Below, one piece after another: positions 12,161-23,800 of a DNA stretch of 64,000 bases. The notes beneath the pieces are model-generated. The model saw nothing but the letters and a program-made list of their open reading frames with translations. It did no database searches and had not been told where the DNA came from. The stretch lies in contig JACSYO010000530.1 of assembly GCA_016806645.1 (NCBI GenBank), forward strand, positions 437,001 to 501,000. Reading direction: 5' to 3'. This DNA is from Ophiodon elongatus (taxonomy: Eukaryota > Chordata > Actinopteri > Perciformes > Hexagrammidae). The position numbers and the translations under genes are program-made. Numbering within the stretch: the first letter of the stretch is position 1; each line of letters opens with the position of its first letter.

Positions 12161-14963
12161 CCCAGAGTTACTAAGAATTGCTGCAGGTGTGTGCTCACAC
12201 ATACCATTGCAGTATGCGTGCGCTTCAAGATAAACAAAACCTATTCAACAGAAACAGATGAGTTCATACATTCGGAGTCATATCGAAACACAGATGTGCT
12301 GGCCGTGAAATATCCCTCTGAATTATTTAAGAACTACTGATCAGTTTTTTTTGTCTCATGCTTGGCCAGTTTAATCAAAAGGGGGCGGGGGGCGGGGGGA
12401 GTGGGGGGGTCTCATTCCAGGTGAGACGAGGATTTGCTCAGGCACGAAAGAGGAAAGCACCGCTATTAATTATTAAAGTCGATTCAAGAACAGCACAAGC
12501 GAGCAACAAGGTATGAATGTCGGTGATGATTTATTATTTTTTTTTGTAGATGTCATATATTAATGTACAAATGTTTCAAAAATCAGATTAAAGAATAAAG
12601 ACTAATTCTCAAAAAAAAATCACATTAAAAAGAAGTTCAAAAACACACACAAAAGTCTCATTTATCCTGGAAAAAGAAACCTGAATTCATGAACCACCAT
12701 TTCTTCGTCTTCTTTCTGGCAGTGAGGTTGTTATGTTTGTTGTTTCTGAGTAAAGTGTCTACTTCTGAGATCAAATTACACCTTAACCTGGATTTTATGA
12801 GACTTGAAGTGCACATTTAGAGATAATAAATCTCTGAAACCGCACTACAGTGAACTCCTTTGTTACAGAAACACTCCCATTCACCAGTGTTGTCAAGCCC
12901 CGAGAGGCGTGTGCTAACTGGACAAACACCCCCACCGCGGTCGCCTCCGCATAACGCTGCTACACAAGCGTGCGTTGCATAACGCAGCTCACACCAGAGT
13001 TGCCCAATACCAAACAGCCAGGGACATGTTTTATGCATTTAGCCCTTTGTGTTGTTGTTCGCCGTCTTTGTGGCGCTGGATGAGCGATTGCCGCTGGTTA
13101 AACATTGTTCTTCTTTGGGGTTTTCGTGCCCGAGGAGCTGACGTCGTTGAGCCCTGAGCGGTAATTACAGGGCACCACCAATAACACTCGCTGACATGGA
13201 TACGCTGCAAACAATAAACAATGCTCTTCCGTCTGTTTCTTTCGTCAAAATTTCACAACAAACAATTATCATCAAAAGTTGTGTTCGATCAAGATAATTT
13301 CATGTGAACTGTTTTCATGTTTCACTGGTGAAAGAAAACCAGTAGTTACCAAAAAGAAAATGCTATTTTTAGTTGTAATGACATCCATGTGCTATGAATA
13401 GCAGTCTGACTATTTCATAACACACGGAAAGTAATAAACAGTTCCTGAGTGTTGAGAGAGACACAGAGATATGAGTCAGTTTCCTGAGCTACAACATGGC
13501 TTCGGTATTTTTTCAAATCCAAACATCTGGATTAGGTTTAGTTGGCCTTACACCACTCACAACCACATTTTAGTCTCATTATCTGTTTTAAGTATTGTTT
13601 CCTCTGCCTCCATCTAAACGTCAATGCTGCCGTTTTGGCCAGATCTCCCAAACAAAGTAAGAGTGGACAAATACGTGGCATGTGTCCAAAATCCTATTTT
13701 TAGAACCATTTCAGACGATACAAGGATTAACTGCCCTTTCTTACCTGAGGCAGATGATCCGATTCAATCCAGTGTTTACAACAACGTTTGCTATCTGCCG
13801 TCCTAAGCTGCGTCACGGTTAAACACACGTTCGTTGTCAGTCAAAATAACTTCCCACGAGAGGGAAAGGGGTCTTTGTCAAGTCATGTTTTCTCGTTTGT
13901 GTTGTTGTCGTGTTCCTTTCACATATTGAACAAGGGTTCAACGACAGATAGCCCCGTTCCCGCTGTCCCCCTTATTTGTATGCACGTGGCGGTGGCCGAA
14001 GGTTCGGCGGTCATTGTTGCGTCTTGGCCGAGCGACTTGATGGGTCACAGTCCGGCGGTGGAGCTTGAAATGAGGAGGAATGGGGGAGGAAAGGGGGAGG
14101 AAAGGGGGAGGCCCGGCGAAGGGCGGCTGCTTCATCCTCCATCTGCATTACCTGTATCTCTGGCGGCTGCACTCTCACTTTCAGACCCTCGGAGGCCTTC
14201 ATCAACAAAGAGCCAAAAAAGCACCCTCGGAGACCTCCGCCTCAGCTCGAGGCCGTAATGGGATCACACACAAAGGGACAAGGCGCTCTAGGGTTTTACA
14301 GGCTCCCTCGGAGACTATTAGAAAACCCACAGGCGTTTTTGATCGGGTTTGGACAGGAGGCAGCATACCGGGGGCTAAAACAGGGGTTGGAAAATAGCTT
14401 TTTCCTGTGTACACATGTGCGAGACGAGGACGAATTCCTCGGCATTAAAGCATCCTGCTTCACCATCTGATACGTGTAGCAGAGTTGCCCCCAGAATGCA
14501 GAGTATTTTCTTGCTCTGGGCTGAGCTAAAGGGGAAGGCATGCGGGCCGCAATCCCGGGGTCGCCCCACACAAAAGCTGCTGTGGACACCGGCCGAGTGA
14601 AGACACTGACTCGAGTGAGCTCGCCCTCATGTGTGCTCGTGTGTCTTCTTGTTTAGTCCTCGTCCGGCCTCGTCTGAGTCTGGCAGAATAGAGCAGAACA
14701 TTGGGGAGGTGGGAGGGAGGGGGCAGCATGAAACATGGCCAATACTAGCTGATGTGACCTAAAACTTAAAACGTGGCCAAGTGAAACAAATTCTTCTCTC
14801 TCCCTTTTTCTCTCGTAGATGGTTTGATGGCCAAGTCGACTTGTTTTGTTTCCGGTTCACAACGTCCACTTCTTCTTCTACTCTGTTTACTGAGCGGATT
14901 CACCGCCGCGTGTAAAGTGTAGCCCAAAGAGCTACTTTACTTCTGACCGAACTACGGCATATG
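12161..14963. other. Intergenic DNA, no gene found
   Basis: No gene is supported. A 156-codon open frame at 13788-14258 is lost in other frames, has no recognisable domain and lacks splice support. The 14.1-14.6 kb part is more GC-balanced than its surroundings and could be a conserved non-coding element, which only a cross-species alignment could show. Confidence 0.6.
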
Positions 14964-15400
14964 GCATTCTCTCTACTGGCCAGCAGGGGGCGACTCCTCT
15001 GGTGGCAAAAATAAGTCAGATTGTATAGACGTCTATGAGAAAATGACCCTACTTCTCACTTGATTTATTACCTCAGTAAACATTGTAAACATGAGTTTAT
15101 GGTCTCAGTCTCCCGTTTCAAGTCTCATTTAGTAAATTATGGACCTTTTAGAGTAAAATAGGCCATAAAGCAGAGTATGCTTTAGGGCGGGGTTACTGTG
15201 ATTGACAGGTCGCTGCCGCTACCGGAGCCGTATACGGCGTCTCAACGTCACTCCTCCACATTCCAAATATTTTAACTTCCATTCATTGGTTGCAAATAAA
15301 AGAACATGGCGACGGCCGTAATCCAAGATGGCGACGGTGAAATCGCTGAACTCAAGGCTTTAAAACGTCAGTCGACAAACCAATGAGCGACTTCACGATG
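14964..15400 (+). repeat. Dispersed repeat, copy 2 (AGGGGGCGACTCCTC family, longer)
   Basis: The same family and orientation as 11921-12160, beginning CATTCTCTCTACTGG. It extends further right through GATTGACAGGTCGCTGCCGC and AAGATGGCGACGGTGAAATC. The extra part may be the remainder of the element that is truncated in copy 1. Confidence 0.8.
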
Positions 15401-15855
15401 CATTTCTGCATTTCTTCTTTAGTGAGAAAGTTCACTTAACATTTGCTAGAAAAATGCCCACAGAAACTTTGAACCGTGGTTTTTTTTACCCGGCAACAGC
15501 GACATGTTTAACACAGCACCAGTACAGTAACTATGTACCCAGATGCCCATAATAACAGGGTTCACATCATAAATCGCCCGCTCTCCCTTCCATCCAGAGA
15601 GGGATCCACCCCCTGTGGCTCACCAGCCTGGCAGCCCATCTTAACTCCACGACACTCCTGAACCCCAAGCCACAGAGCTTTCACCAGTGAGGCCCCATGG
15701 AAAAATTAAACTGGACACTGCGAGGAAGCCCAACTTTGTGGTCCTGGCAGGGGAATATGATTGGATAAACACACAGCGAAGCCTCAAACCGGCTCACTCA
15801 GTCAGTGCCTGGTGGGGATGTGACGAGAGGCAGGCAGTGAGGTTTTTATTCAGTA

Positions 15856-15868
15856 GTGTGTGTATGCA

Positions 15869-15903
<35 letters not shown>

Positions 15904-15919
15904 ATGTGTGTGTGTGTGT
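15856..15919. repeat. (TG)n microsatellite, interrupted
   Basis: TG units with TGCATG and TGCG interruptions. Confidence 0.95.
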
Positions 15920-16306
15920 TTTTGTGGAGGAGGGTTGAATCTGAAGGGCACATACTGTTCCTGGAAGCATCGGTGGGTCTTCAAAGCCCAGAGTTTCACA
16001 GAAGATGGAAAAGGACGTTTATTATCCGTGCAGAGCGGGCGCAGGCAGCAGTGACATCCTCCCATCAATGTTTATTAAAAACAGGCCTAATTATCCGGCC
16101 CAGTCCGCCTGCCGGAGCTATTTCGGTCTGTGGTGAGCAGGTGACTTGTGTTACGACAAACTAGGTCATGTGTTCGTACGTCACCAGCTCTCTAACCCGA
16201 GTGTGCCCCCGCTTGTTTTTCAATTAAAGGCCAATCATTGCTGTGTTAGTTCCTGTTTTAATCTGTAACCAGCTGACATCATCCGTGCACTGCACTACTG
16301 TGCCAG

Positions 16307-16310
<4 letters not shown>

Positions 16311-16397
<87 letters not shown>
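16311..16397. repeat. (TG)n microsatellite
   Basis: An uninterrupted TG run of about 87 bases. Confidence 0.97.
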
Positions 16398-16398
<1 letters not shown>

Positions 16399-16694
16399 AC
16401 AGCTCAGTCCATTGTAAAACAAGCCACTAGAGTTATTGAGGTATTGAGGGACACGTGCACTGCCGGACGCTTTGAAGCGGCTTACTATATGGAAAGCACA
16501 TTTACATTCTTTAATTAAATTATCTTTTTAAATAGTTATATCATGGGAATATTCACTCAGCTGTCAGTTTATTAGGTACACCTAGTTCTAACAAATGCAG
16601 TCGATTAACAACATGAAGAGGTATGATGTTCAGCTTTTGTAGAAACAAGGTGTGGATTAGTAGTTAATACAACTGTTTTAGCAACGTCTGTCTG

Positions 16695-17190
16695 TTTGTA
16701 TCAGTTGAGGTAAAAAGGCGCATTTAAGAGGTGTAATTTCTGCAAACTGATTTACAAAGACATGCACAGTTGCATCGATCCCATCCACGCTTGACACCAT
16801 TTTCCAGAGAGGTTTTTTCTCTTTCCATTTTTGCCATTGGCTCTGGCACGGGAGGATTACAGCGTTGTTCTTCATCCAACTTAAAAAATGTGGATATTAG
16901 GTTGTTTTTTTTTCCATTTAATATTCTGGGTCTCTTTGGTCCTTTTTCTACTCATAATCATTTTGCATCTCTTTGTGCTTTTGTGTATCTTTCTAGTTGT
17001 TTTGTGTCTCTTTGTAGTCGTTTTGTGTCTCTTTGCAGTTGTTTGGTGTTCCTTTGAGGTTGTTTTGTCTCTTTGCAGTCGTTTTGTGTATCTTCATAGT
17101 CGTTTCTGTGTCTCTTTGTAGTCGTTTTGCATTTCATTAAAGTCGTTTTGTGTCTCTTTATAGCCATTTTGCGTCTATTTGTAGTAATTT
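16695..17190. repeat. Dispersed element with internal ~21-bp minisatellite, copy A
   Basis: The first part (to about 16880) has GCATCGATCCCATCCACGCTTG, GCCATT, GGCTCTGGCACGGGAGGATTAC. The same landmarks occur at 21225-21360. After that comes a degenerate tandem array (about 16960-17190) of units close to GTTTTGTGTCTCTTTGTAGTC. Read on the minus strand, the array gives a heptad-like D-T-K-R/Q-L-Q-R pattern, which explains the open frame at 16958-17167. Confidence 0.8.
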
Positions 17191-17644
17191 CTCAAAAGTT
17201 GAATTTGACAGATTTATTTCAGCCCAGCTGCAAGTAAATTCACTGAGCTTCCATTTAAAGTAATTTATTTAAATGTTGTAGTTTTAAATGCTGTGTGACC
17301 CAGCAATAAAGACTGAAAGTAGCTCAAATCAGTTAGCGTGTAATCGCTGAGCGCTTCTGAAATTTTAACTTATGTTGAAGCTTTGTATGTATGTACCATG
17401 AAAGCCCGTGTATTGTCTGCGGATTGGTGAATACAGTAGATTAATTTCCATCGATACCCACCATTAAATATGATTATAATGTATGCATTAAAGTAATTAC
17501 TGTTATGGAGGCAGAATTTCTGGAAGTTAAAATTTATCTCACAAAGCGTATGTATTTTTGTGAATGTCATTTTGACAAATGAACTGGAGAACACTGAAGA
17601 AACTGTGCATTTACTTTATTATTTACCTAGATGTTCCCTAACTG

Positions 17645-17830
17645 TGGGTATGTATATATAAATATATACATATACCTGTATATATATACACATACGTGTA
17701 TGTATTTATATATACTGTACATATGTATATAGATGTGTGTATATGTATGTATATATATATATATGTGTATATATATACACATATATGCACATATTAATAT
17801 ACATATATACACACATATATATATATTTGA
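17645..17830. repeat. TATA/TATG-rich low-complexity tract
   Basis: Mixed TATATG, TATACA and TATA units. The Tyr-Ile repeat open frames on both strands come from this tract. Confidence 0.9.
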
Positions 17831-19690
17831 TGGGAACTCTTCCTTTGTCTCCATCCGTCATAGTAAAATAAACTCTCTCCCAAATGATCTGCAGTGCCAA
17901 GAAGAAGATTTCCGCTATCTGCTCCTCATCAGGGTCTTTTTTCTTCTTCTCTCACTCTGATGAACTCATTTGCATGTTATTATCCCGCCGTCTTCCATGA
18001 GAGGGAATTGAATTTTAAATGCAAATCGTAGAAATAATTACCACTTGGCTGCACGGCGACAATTCAGCTCAGTTTGCATCGCTAATGGCATCATCCAGAA
18101 GAAACGGGATGGAGAATTTATTTTGTATTTATCCACACATCCTCCACGTTTCTTCCTTTGTTTGCTTTTTTATTACATTTTTTATGCTTGTCTCTGAGAT
18201 TAATTGTTAAATAGCTCATTAACTAGCCGTTATCCTGCCTTTGTCAAAGTAAACCTTGAGAGTGTCTCTTGACAGATTGGTGTGAGAGTTAACGTTTCCT
18301 CCAGACTGAATGCCGTCGAGGCGAAACAGATGTCAGCATCGCAGTCGCTGTAATCAAGGAATAAATCAAAAATGCATATGGAGGCTCATCGTGGAGTCAT
18401 TTTAGTGATTTAAAGTTTGAAAACAACACAACACACGAGGAAGTTTACTGTTTTAAAGATGTTGTTGTGGAGTGATTTTGATCACACGTCTCCGTCGTGA
18501 GATCAGATGATTACAGTGACAACAAACTGCTTCCGCCGATGAAGAGCTCTGAAAAAAGAAAGGCTAGTAAATGTTGTGATTATTTTCACCAAAGGGATGA
18601 TTATGTTACTTTGATAAACTAGTATTTAAGTTCGGCAATTGAGGTCACTTGACTCTGTTTGGGATTTAAGGTACCAGGACAAGTAAGACAAGATGTTTTA
18701 CACATTGACAGGAAAACTAACTATAAACTATAAGAAAAACAATAGTAAATCATCCCACACAATGTTTACTCAAGTTCTGCACTTAAGTCAAATTTTTAGG
18801 TACTTTACTTGAGTATTATCCAGGTTATGCTACTTTATACTTTATAGTACTTTCAGTATGTTACTTTTGGTACTTTTACCCAGACAGCCTCCGAGAAAAT
18901 GGGAGGGGGCGTCACACATGGTTTGCCTATTTTACCAAATTAATTTCGGAGCACCATTTAATACCACAACAGAATTTCCACTCACATAAAAATGAATTCA
19001 TCTGCACAGCTAATAGGATTGCATTGCTATATTTATAAAGACCTACAGAAACTCACCTGCATTGTTTAAATTCTGGACTTTTATCTATCTGCGTTCAATT
19101 CATTGTAATTTTAAAAAAGAGTAACACTTAGATAATTGATTTGTTTTTAATTTTGCACTAAATGTACAGCCCTGATCAAAAGTAGTTTAAAAAAAATTGG
19201 AAAATGCAGTAAGCACACATTTACATACATAGAATATAATCATATGTTGGGAATACATAAACATGGTGCTGATTAAAGAGAGAAAGAACCTCATGACTTA
19301 AGTTACATTTACGGACGCTCTCACAGTTGCTCATCACAGATGTCTGCGTCTCGACTTTTACTCAACTGACCACTAATAGAGCCGACATGTGTGTCAGTGT
19401 TTGTGACTGAGCCTCCGTCCGTGTTTAGACAGGCCTGTCAGGGAGTCCAGCAGTAATGCTGATGGCTGCTTTTTGCTTTTTCAGGTGGAGCCACAGACAG
19501 TCGCTGAGGTCAGACAGAGACGGCGGCCTCCTGCACCCACTGCTGCTTCCTGTCCCGCCTCCGCGGCCCCAGTGGTGCTTAACATTATCAATACATCTTC
19601 CTGCACTCAGCATTTAGTCGCGAGTCCACCACCTGTCAGATTGCAATGTTAACCGGGATGTTTTTAAATGACATTTCACAAAGATAACCC

Positions 19691-19723
19691 AATATATATA
19701 TAATATAGTATATAAATATATAC

Positions 19724-19782
<59 letters not shown>

Positions 19783-19827
19783 ATATATATACAATATATA
19801 TATATATATACCCTATATATATATAAT
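19691..19827. repeat. (AT)n microsatellite, imperfect
   Basis: About 137 bases of nearly pure AT dinucleotides with a few interruptions. Confidence 0.95.
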
Positions 19828-21224
19828 TATAATAAAATGTTAAATAAATAATATTAGCCTGAATTACCAAATAACGCCAGTTAGGTTAGCCTAATTGGGT
19901 ATCTCCTTCTCATTAGACATACAGCCTAAAATCACAAAATTAATGTTACTTATTGTGAAACACAAATTCTCCACGTCTACCTTTAAAAAGCAAAAGACAA
20001 TTTTGTTTAGGAGTTATGTTACAGCTTGTGAAGACTTCACGTTTGTAGAGCTGAAATGATTTGTCAATTATTGGATTCATTGATGGACCTATTTTGAAAA
20101 ACAATCTTCTCAGTAATTTTGTTAAAGATAAAACGCCCCAAAAGTCAACACCTATAACTTCACTTTTTGTCACGAATGTGAAAGTTTGTTGTTTTTCATA
20201 GTCCCCTACAATTATAAACTAAATATCTTTGGGTTTTGGACTTTCTGTGAAACAAAACAAGATATTTGAAGACTTCAACTTAGACTGTGTGTGACACAAT
20301 TAATTGGGGTGGGGACATATAGTCAATAATTAATATTCTCATTATTTGCAGTCTTACACAGTTGATTGCTTTTGTTTGGACGGCACAACAGATGTTTTTC
20401 CTAGCCAACAATTCACACATTACTACAGTCTGTACTAGCTAGAGCATTTATATTTATTTGTGTAAGTTTGTCATGGTTCAACCTAATTTAGTAAATTGGA
20501 AACTAGCCAGAAGCCAATGAGAACCAAGGAATTACTTTTGCACATAAACTTAGTAATGGAAATAAGAATAGCTGGTGCAACTCAGTCCTGGTGTGTTGGT
20601 TCATGACAGTATTCCAAATGCTTTCTGTTGGATGGACGACAACATAGAAAAAAAAGCCTCTGAATAATAATGTTTCATCTCCCGACTGTCCAACACTTGA
20701 TATATTCCCATCAGTTACCCCACAGGGCTCGTTGCTGTTTCCATGCACATCCCGCTCCGCGTTGAATCCCTGATGACTCAAAGCTAGACTCAGTAAATCT
20801 CCCAGTGATGCTTTGGCTAGCCTCTTGTCCTATGATAAACTGCACACGTGTGATGTCTCCTGGAGTAAGTGGCAGTCTGTGAGCACTGAACCGAAGGCTG
20901 CGTGATGAGGTAACGCTTGTCTGCACAGTTATTGTTGGAAAGGAACCAAAGAACCATCAGAGAGCTGAGACTGCAGCGACCTGATGAGCTGAAACTTGTG
21001 CTGCGATCATGCTCTATATTTTTGCACTATGGCAGGACTCTCATTAACAGCAACAACGCCAAAAAAGAGTTGTCACAGCGGTATAATCAAGGCTGTTAAA
21101 CTTGTTATTACAGATTAAGTTTGTTGAGGTTAATGTCTGGCTCGGCTCAAGCTTTCAAATCCAGTTTATGTTTTAATATGTAGAAAATACACTGGTTTTC
21201 AACGTTTGTCACATCAGTTTACAT

Positions 21225-21735
21225 TTTAAAAGGTGGATTTAAGAGCTGTTATTTCTGTAAATGGATTTACAGCTGCATCGATCCCATTCACGCTTGTCGC
21301 CATTTTCATGTTTTTCTTTAGCCATTTTTGGCCCTGGCTCCCACACAGGAGGATTACATCGTCTCTTTGGTCCTTTTGTGTCTCGTTGTAGTCACTGTGT
21401 GCCTCTTTGTAGTCATCTTGCGCCTCTCTGTAGTCGCTATGCGCCTCTTTGTAGCCAGTTGATGGCTCTTTGTGGTCCTTTTGTTTCTCATGATCACTTT
21501 GCATCTCTTTGTGGTTGTGTGTCTCTTTAAAGTCCTTTTGTGTCTCTTTGTGGTCACTTTGTGTCTCGTGATTGCTTTGTGTCTCTTTGTGGTCCATCGT
21601 GTGGTCATTTTGTATTTTCCTGTGGTCGTTTTGCATCTGTAGTTGTTTGACGTCTTTGTCAAACTTTGTGGTCATTTTGTGTGTTTTTTGTCGCAGCTTT
21701 GTGTCTCGTGATTACTGTTTGTTTTTCTGTTGCCA
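21225..21735. repeat. Dispersed element with internal ~21-bp minisatellite, copy B
   Basis: The same head as copy A (GATTTACAGCTGCATCGATC, CACGCTTGTCGCCATTTT, AGGAGGATTACATCG). It runs into a longer degenerate array (about 21360-21730) of TTTTGTGTCTCTTTGTGGTC-type units. Minus-strand frames give TTKRHKM and HKETQSD repeats over more than 100 codons. These are translations of the repeat and show no domain I recognise. Confidence 0.82.
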
Positions 21736-21937
21736 TTTTCTGTGGCACAGGAAGGTGCCATGCTTATCGTTCATCCCGCCTACAAATTAAATTGTTCTAA
21801 CCAGGAAAAACATCTATCAATGACCGCAAGAGGGAAAATAATCAGAGAATTAGGGACCACCTCTATATCTGCAACTGTCACTGTTAATTTACAGATTAAA
21901 CAAACAAGATATAACATGTTGATTAGTGAGCTTCAGG

Positions 21938-22143
21938 CCATATCCACACTAATACGTTTTTGTTTTACAACAGAGTTTTAAACTGGGACGTAACCCCGGA
22001 GTTTTCAAACATATCCGTCCTCGGGGACGTTTCCAAACTCCTCCGTTTTCCATGCTCTAAAACTCTGGTTTAGTGTGGACGCTCAGTGTAAGCGTAGCAA
22101 AAGATATGCGTTTTAAATCGGAAACGTAGTAGTGTGGACATGG
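21938..22143. mobile_element. MITE with terminal inverted repeats
   Basis: The left end CCATATCCACACTAATACGT pairs with the reverse complement of the right end (CCATGTCCACACTACTACGT, 22143 downward), 17 of 20 identical. The interior has the AACTCTGGTTTAGTGTGGAC and GGGACGTTTCCAAACTCC words common in fish MITEs. It has no coding capacity, so it would need a transposase supplied elsewhere. No target duplication is obvious. Confidence 0.75.
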
Positions 22144-22164
22144 TTTTAAAGTTGTAGGTGGATT

Positions 22165-22240
22165 TTTCAACTTTTGAGAGAGAGAGCTGTCTCCAGTCTT
22201 TAAGCTAAGCTAGTCTAATTGCCTCCTGTCTCATCTAGCT
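22165..22240 (-). repeat. Fragment of the TAGCTTAGCATAAAGACTGG repeat
   Basis: CTCCAGTCTTTAAGCTAAGC is the reverse of the core of a dispersed percomorph repeat seen several more times in this window (42.3-42.8, 51.3-52.2 and 61.9-62.2 kb). Confidence 0.65.
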
Positions 22241-22247
22241 CTCGGAG

Positions 22248-22533
22248 AGAAAGCAAATATTACACCACAACTATCCCAGTAGAAGCAAGTACATTGCTTC
22301 TACCAGCTTAAAACATTGCAACATGGCTGATTTGTACAATTTCACAGGATTTCTTGGTATCAAGTCCAATTTCTGAAGTTGCCAACATGCAACAAGGGAT
22401 AACTTCAGAATTTGGACTTGTTACGAACAAATCCTTCGGAATTGCACAAATCAGCCATGTTGCAATGTTTTACGCTGGTAGAAGCAATGTACTTGCTTCT
22501 ACTGGGATAGTTGTGGTGTAATATTTGCTTTCT
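22248..22533. repeat. 286-bp near-perfect palindrome (foldback element)
   Basis: Reading in from both ends gives the same sequence: AGAAAGCAAATATTACACCA on the left equals the reverse complement of the right end. The outer 60 or so bases are identical. I count about 9 mismatches over the first 130 paired bases, with no gaps, and the mismatches cluster toward the centre at about 22390. A short sub-hairpin (GAAGCAA...TTGCTTC) lies within each arm. It has no coding capacity and no clear target duplication. It could be a foldback MITE or a precursor of small RNAs if transcribed. Confidence 0.9.
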
Positions 22534-23394
22534 ACCTGTTAGCATGTTGACAAAGCATAAAGCAAAAGAGCAGCTAGTGCACTCATAAACCGTTCTACCA
22601 ATCTCTTTCTCCTGCCACCGTGGCCTCACCCAGCTGAACTTGTCAGTGATGCATGAAAAGCAAAGATTTGAACCTCATTTGGGTGAAAATGCTGGAAAAA
22701 CAAAAACCTCATGAGTAAACAAACTTTGTCCTCCATTCATCATCAACACGGCTGTGCTACATTTCACATCTGAGTGACGCTGGGGCAAAGGGTTAGTTGT
22801 TCAGTATCTAGCTCTCACTCCGGTGCATGTTCACAAGTATCGACTGAACTCTCCTGAGGCACAGAAAGAACAAATGTGCTGGCTTTTGAGTTTTTTTTCC
22901 CTTCTTTTAAACAGGAGACGTTCCCTCAAGAAAACACTCGCTGTCAGCTCAGCGTCCCTCAGCAGCCATGAGAACACGTTGTGCTGTCAGTCTGTCTGTG
23001 GATCAATCCCCCGGGATGGACCGGAAGACGAGACGAGTGGGAGATACGCGATGAGTGCAAAGGTCACAGGTCGGGGGAGGGGGGGAGAGACACACACAGG
23101 TTTCGAACGTTTAAACTTAAAATATATGCCCGCGCTGCCTCGCAGACGCCACAGATTCATTCATGCGAGCACGCACACGGCTGCAGAGCAACATGTGAAC
23201 ATGAGGTTAAGCTGTTTTAGTTACGGGTAAAAAAGTCAGAGGTGTTGAGTGAGAATCCATAATTTCTGTTTCTCCTGACCACGGACGGATCATGAGACAA
23301 CGGGCCTCTGAGCAAAGACACATGTCCTACGTATAGCAGCAAGACAGCCGGACGGAAAGATGCACAAAACAACGCAACCAAGTTGTAGTTTTTC
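22534..23394. other. Intergenic DNA, no gene found
   Basis: No gene or clear element recognised. A 135-codon plus-strand open frame (22823-23230) has no family resemblance. Confidence 0.55.
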
Positions 23395-23800
23395 AACTCT
23401 TTGTGGTTGTGTTGCATCTTTGTGGCCTTTTGGCATCTTTTTCTATCAATTCTTTTTCCTTCTATGTCCTAATTGTTTTGTCTGTTTGTGGTAATTTGCT
23501 GTCACTTTGTAGTCATTTCGTGTCTCTTTATACTTGTTTTGTATCTCTTTGAGGTTGTTTTGCATGTCTTTGTACTCATTTTGCTTTTTTGAAGTTTCTT
23601 TGATGTCATTTTCCATCTTTCTATGGTCTTTTTGTGTCTCTTTGTGGACATTATTTCATCTTTCAGTGGTCTTTTTGTGTCTTTGTCGACAATTTTTTCA
23701 TCTTTCAAGGGACCAATTGTGTCTCTTTGGAGCGGTTTGGTGTCTTTATGAGGATATTTGCCTTTTGTTGTCATCTTGCATCTCTTTCAGTGACATTTTG
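23395..23800. repeat. ~21-bp minisatellite, copy C
   Basis: A degenerate array of TTTTGTGTCTCTTTGTGGAC-like units, including GTCATTTCGTGTCTCTTTAT. It has the same period and orientation as the arrays at 16.96 and 21.36 kb, but the conserved head of copies A and B is not seen upstream here. It ends near CATTTTGCAGGTGAAGCC. Minus-strand frames again show K-D-T-K-R-P type repeats. Confidence 0.78.

Larger units (their letters stand above)
15401..16694. other. Intergenic DNA with TG microsatellites
   Basis: No gene. Two TG repeats (15856-15919 and 16311-16397) produce open frames of Cys-Val repeats that are not proteins. At about 16564-16620 there is TCAGTTTATTAGGTACACCT, a fragment of a widespread fish repeat. 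Confidence 0.65.
17191..21224. other. Intergenic DNA, AT-rich, repeat remnants
   Basis: No gene. It contains a TATATG-rich tract (17645-17830), an AT microsatellite (19691-19827), an ACTTTACTTGAGTATT-type dispersed repeat at about 18775-18890, a piece beginning TACAGCCCTGATCAAAAGT at 19166 that resembles a Tc1-like element end (weak), and a diverged copy of the 'GGGTTTTGGACT...AAACAAAACAAGA' repeat at about 20050-20345. Confidence 0.65.

Noticed and set aside
13788..14258. 156-codon plus-strand open frame
   Set aside because: Composition changes along its length, there is no recognisable motif, and overlapping frames in the same GC-richer stretch are equally long.
21226..21675. 149-codon minus-strand repeat protein-like frame
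   Set aside because: It is the translation of a 21-base tandem array. The same happens at two other arrays, so openness is explained by the period.
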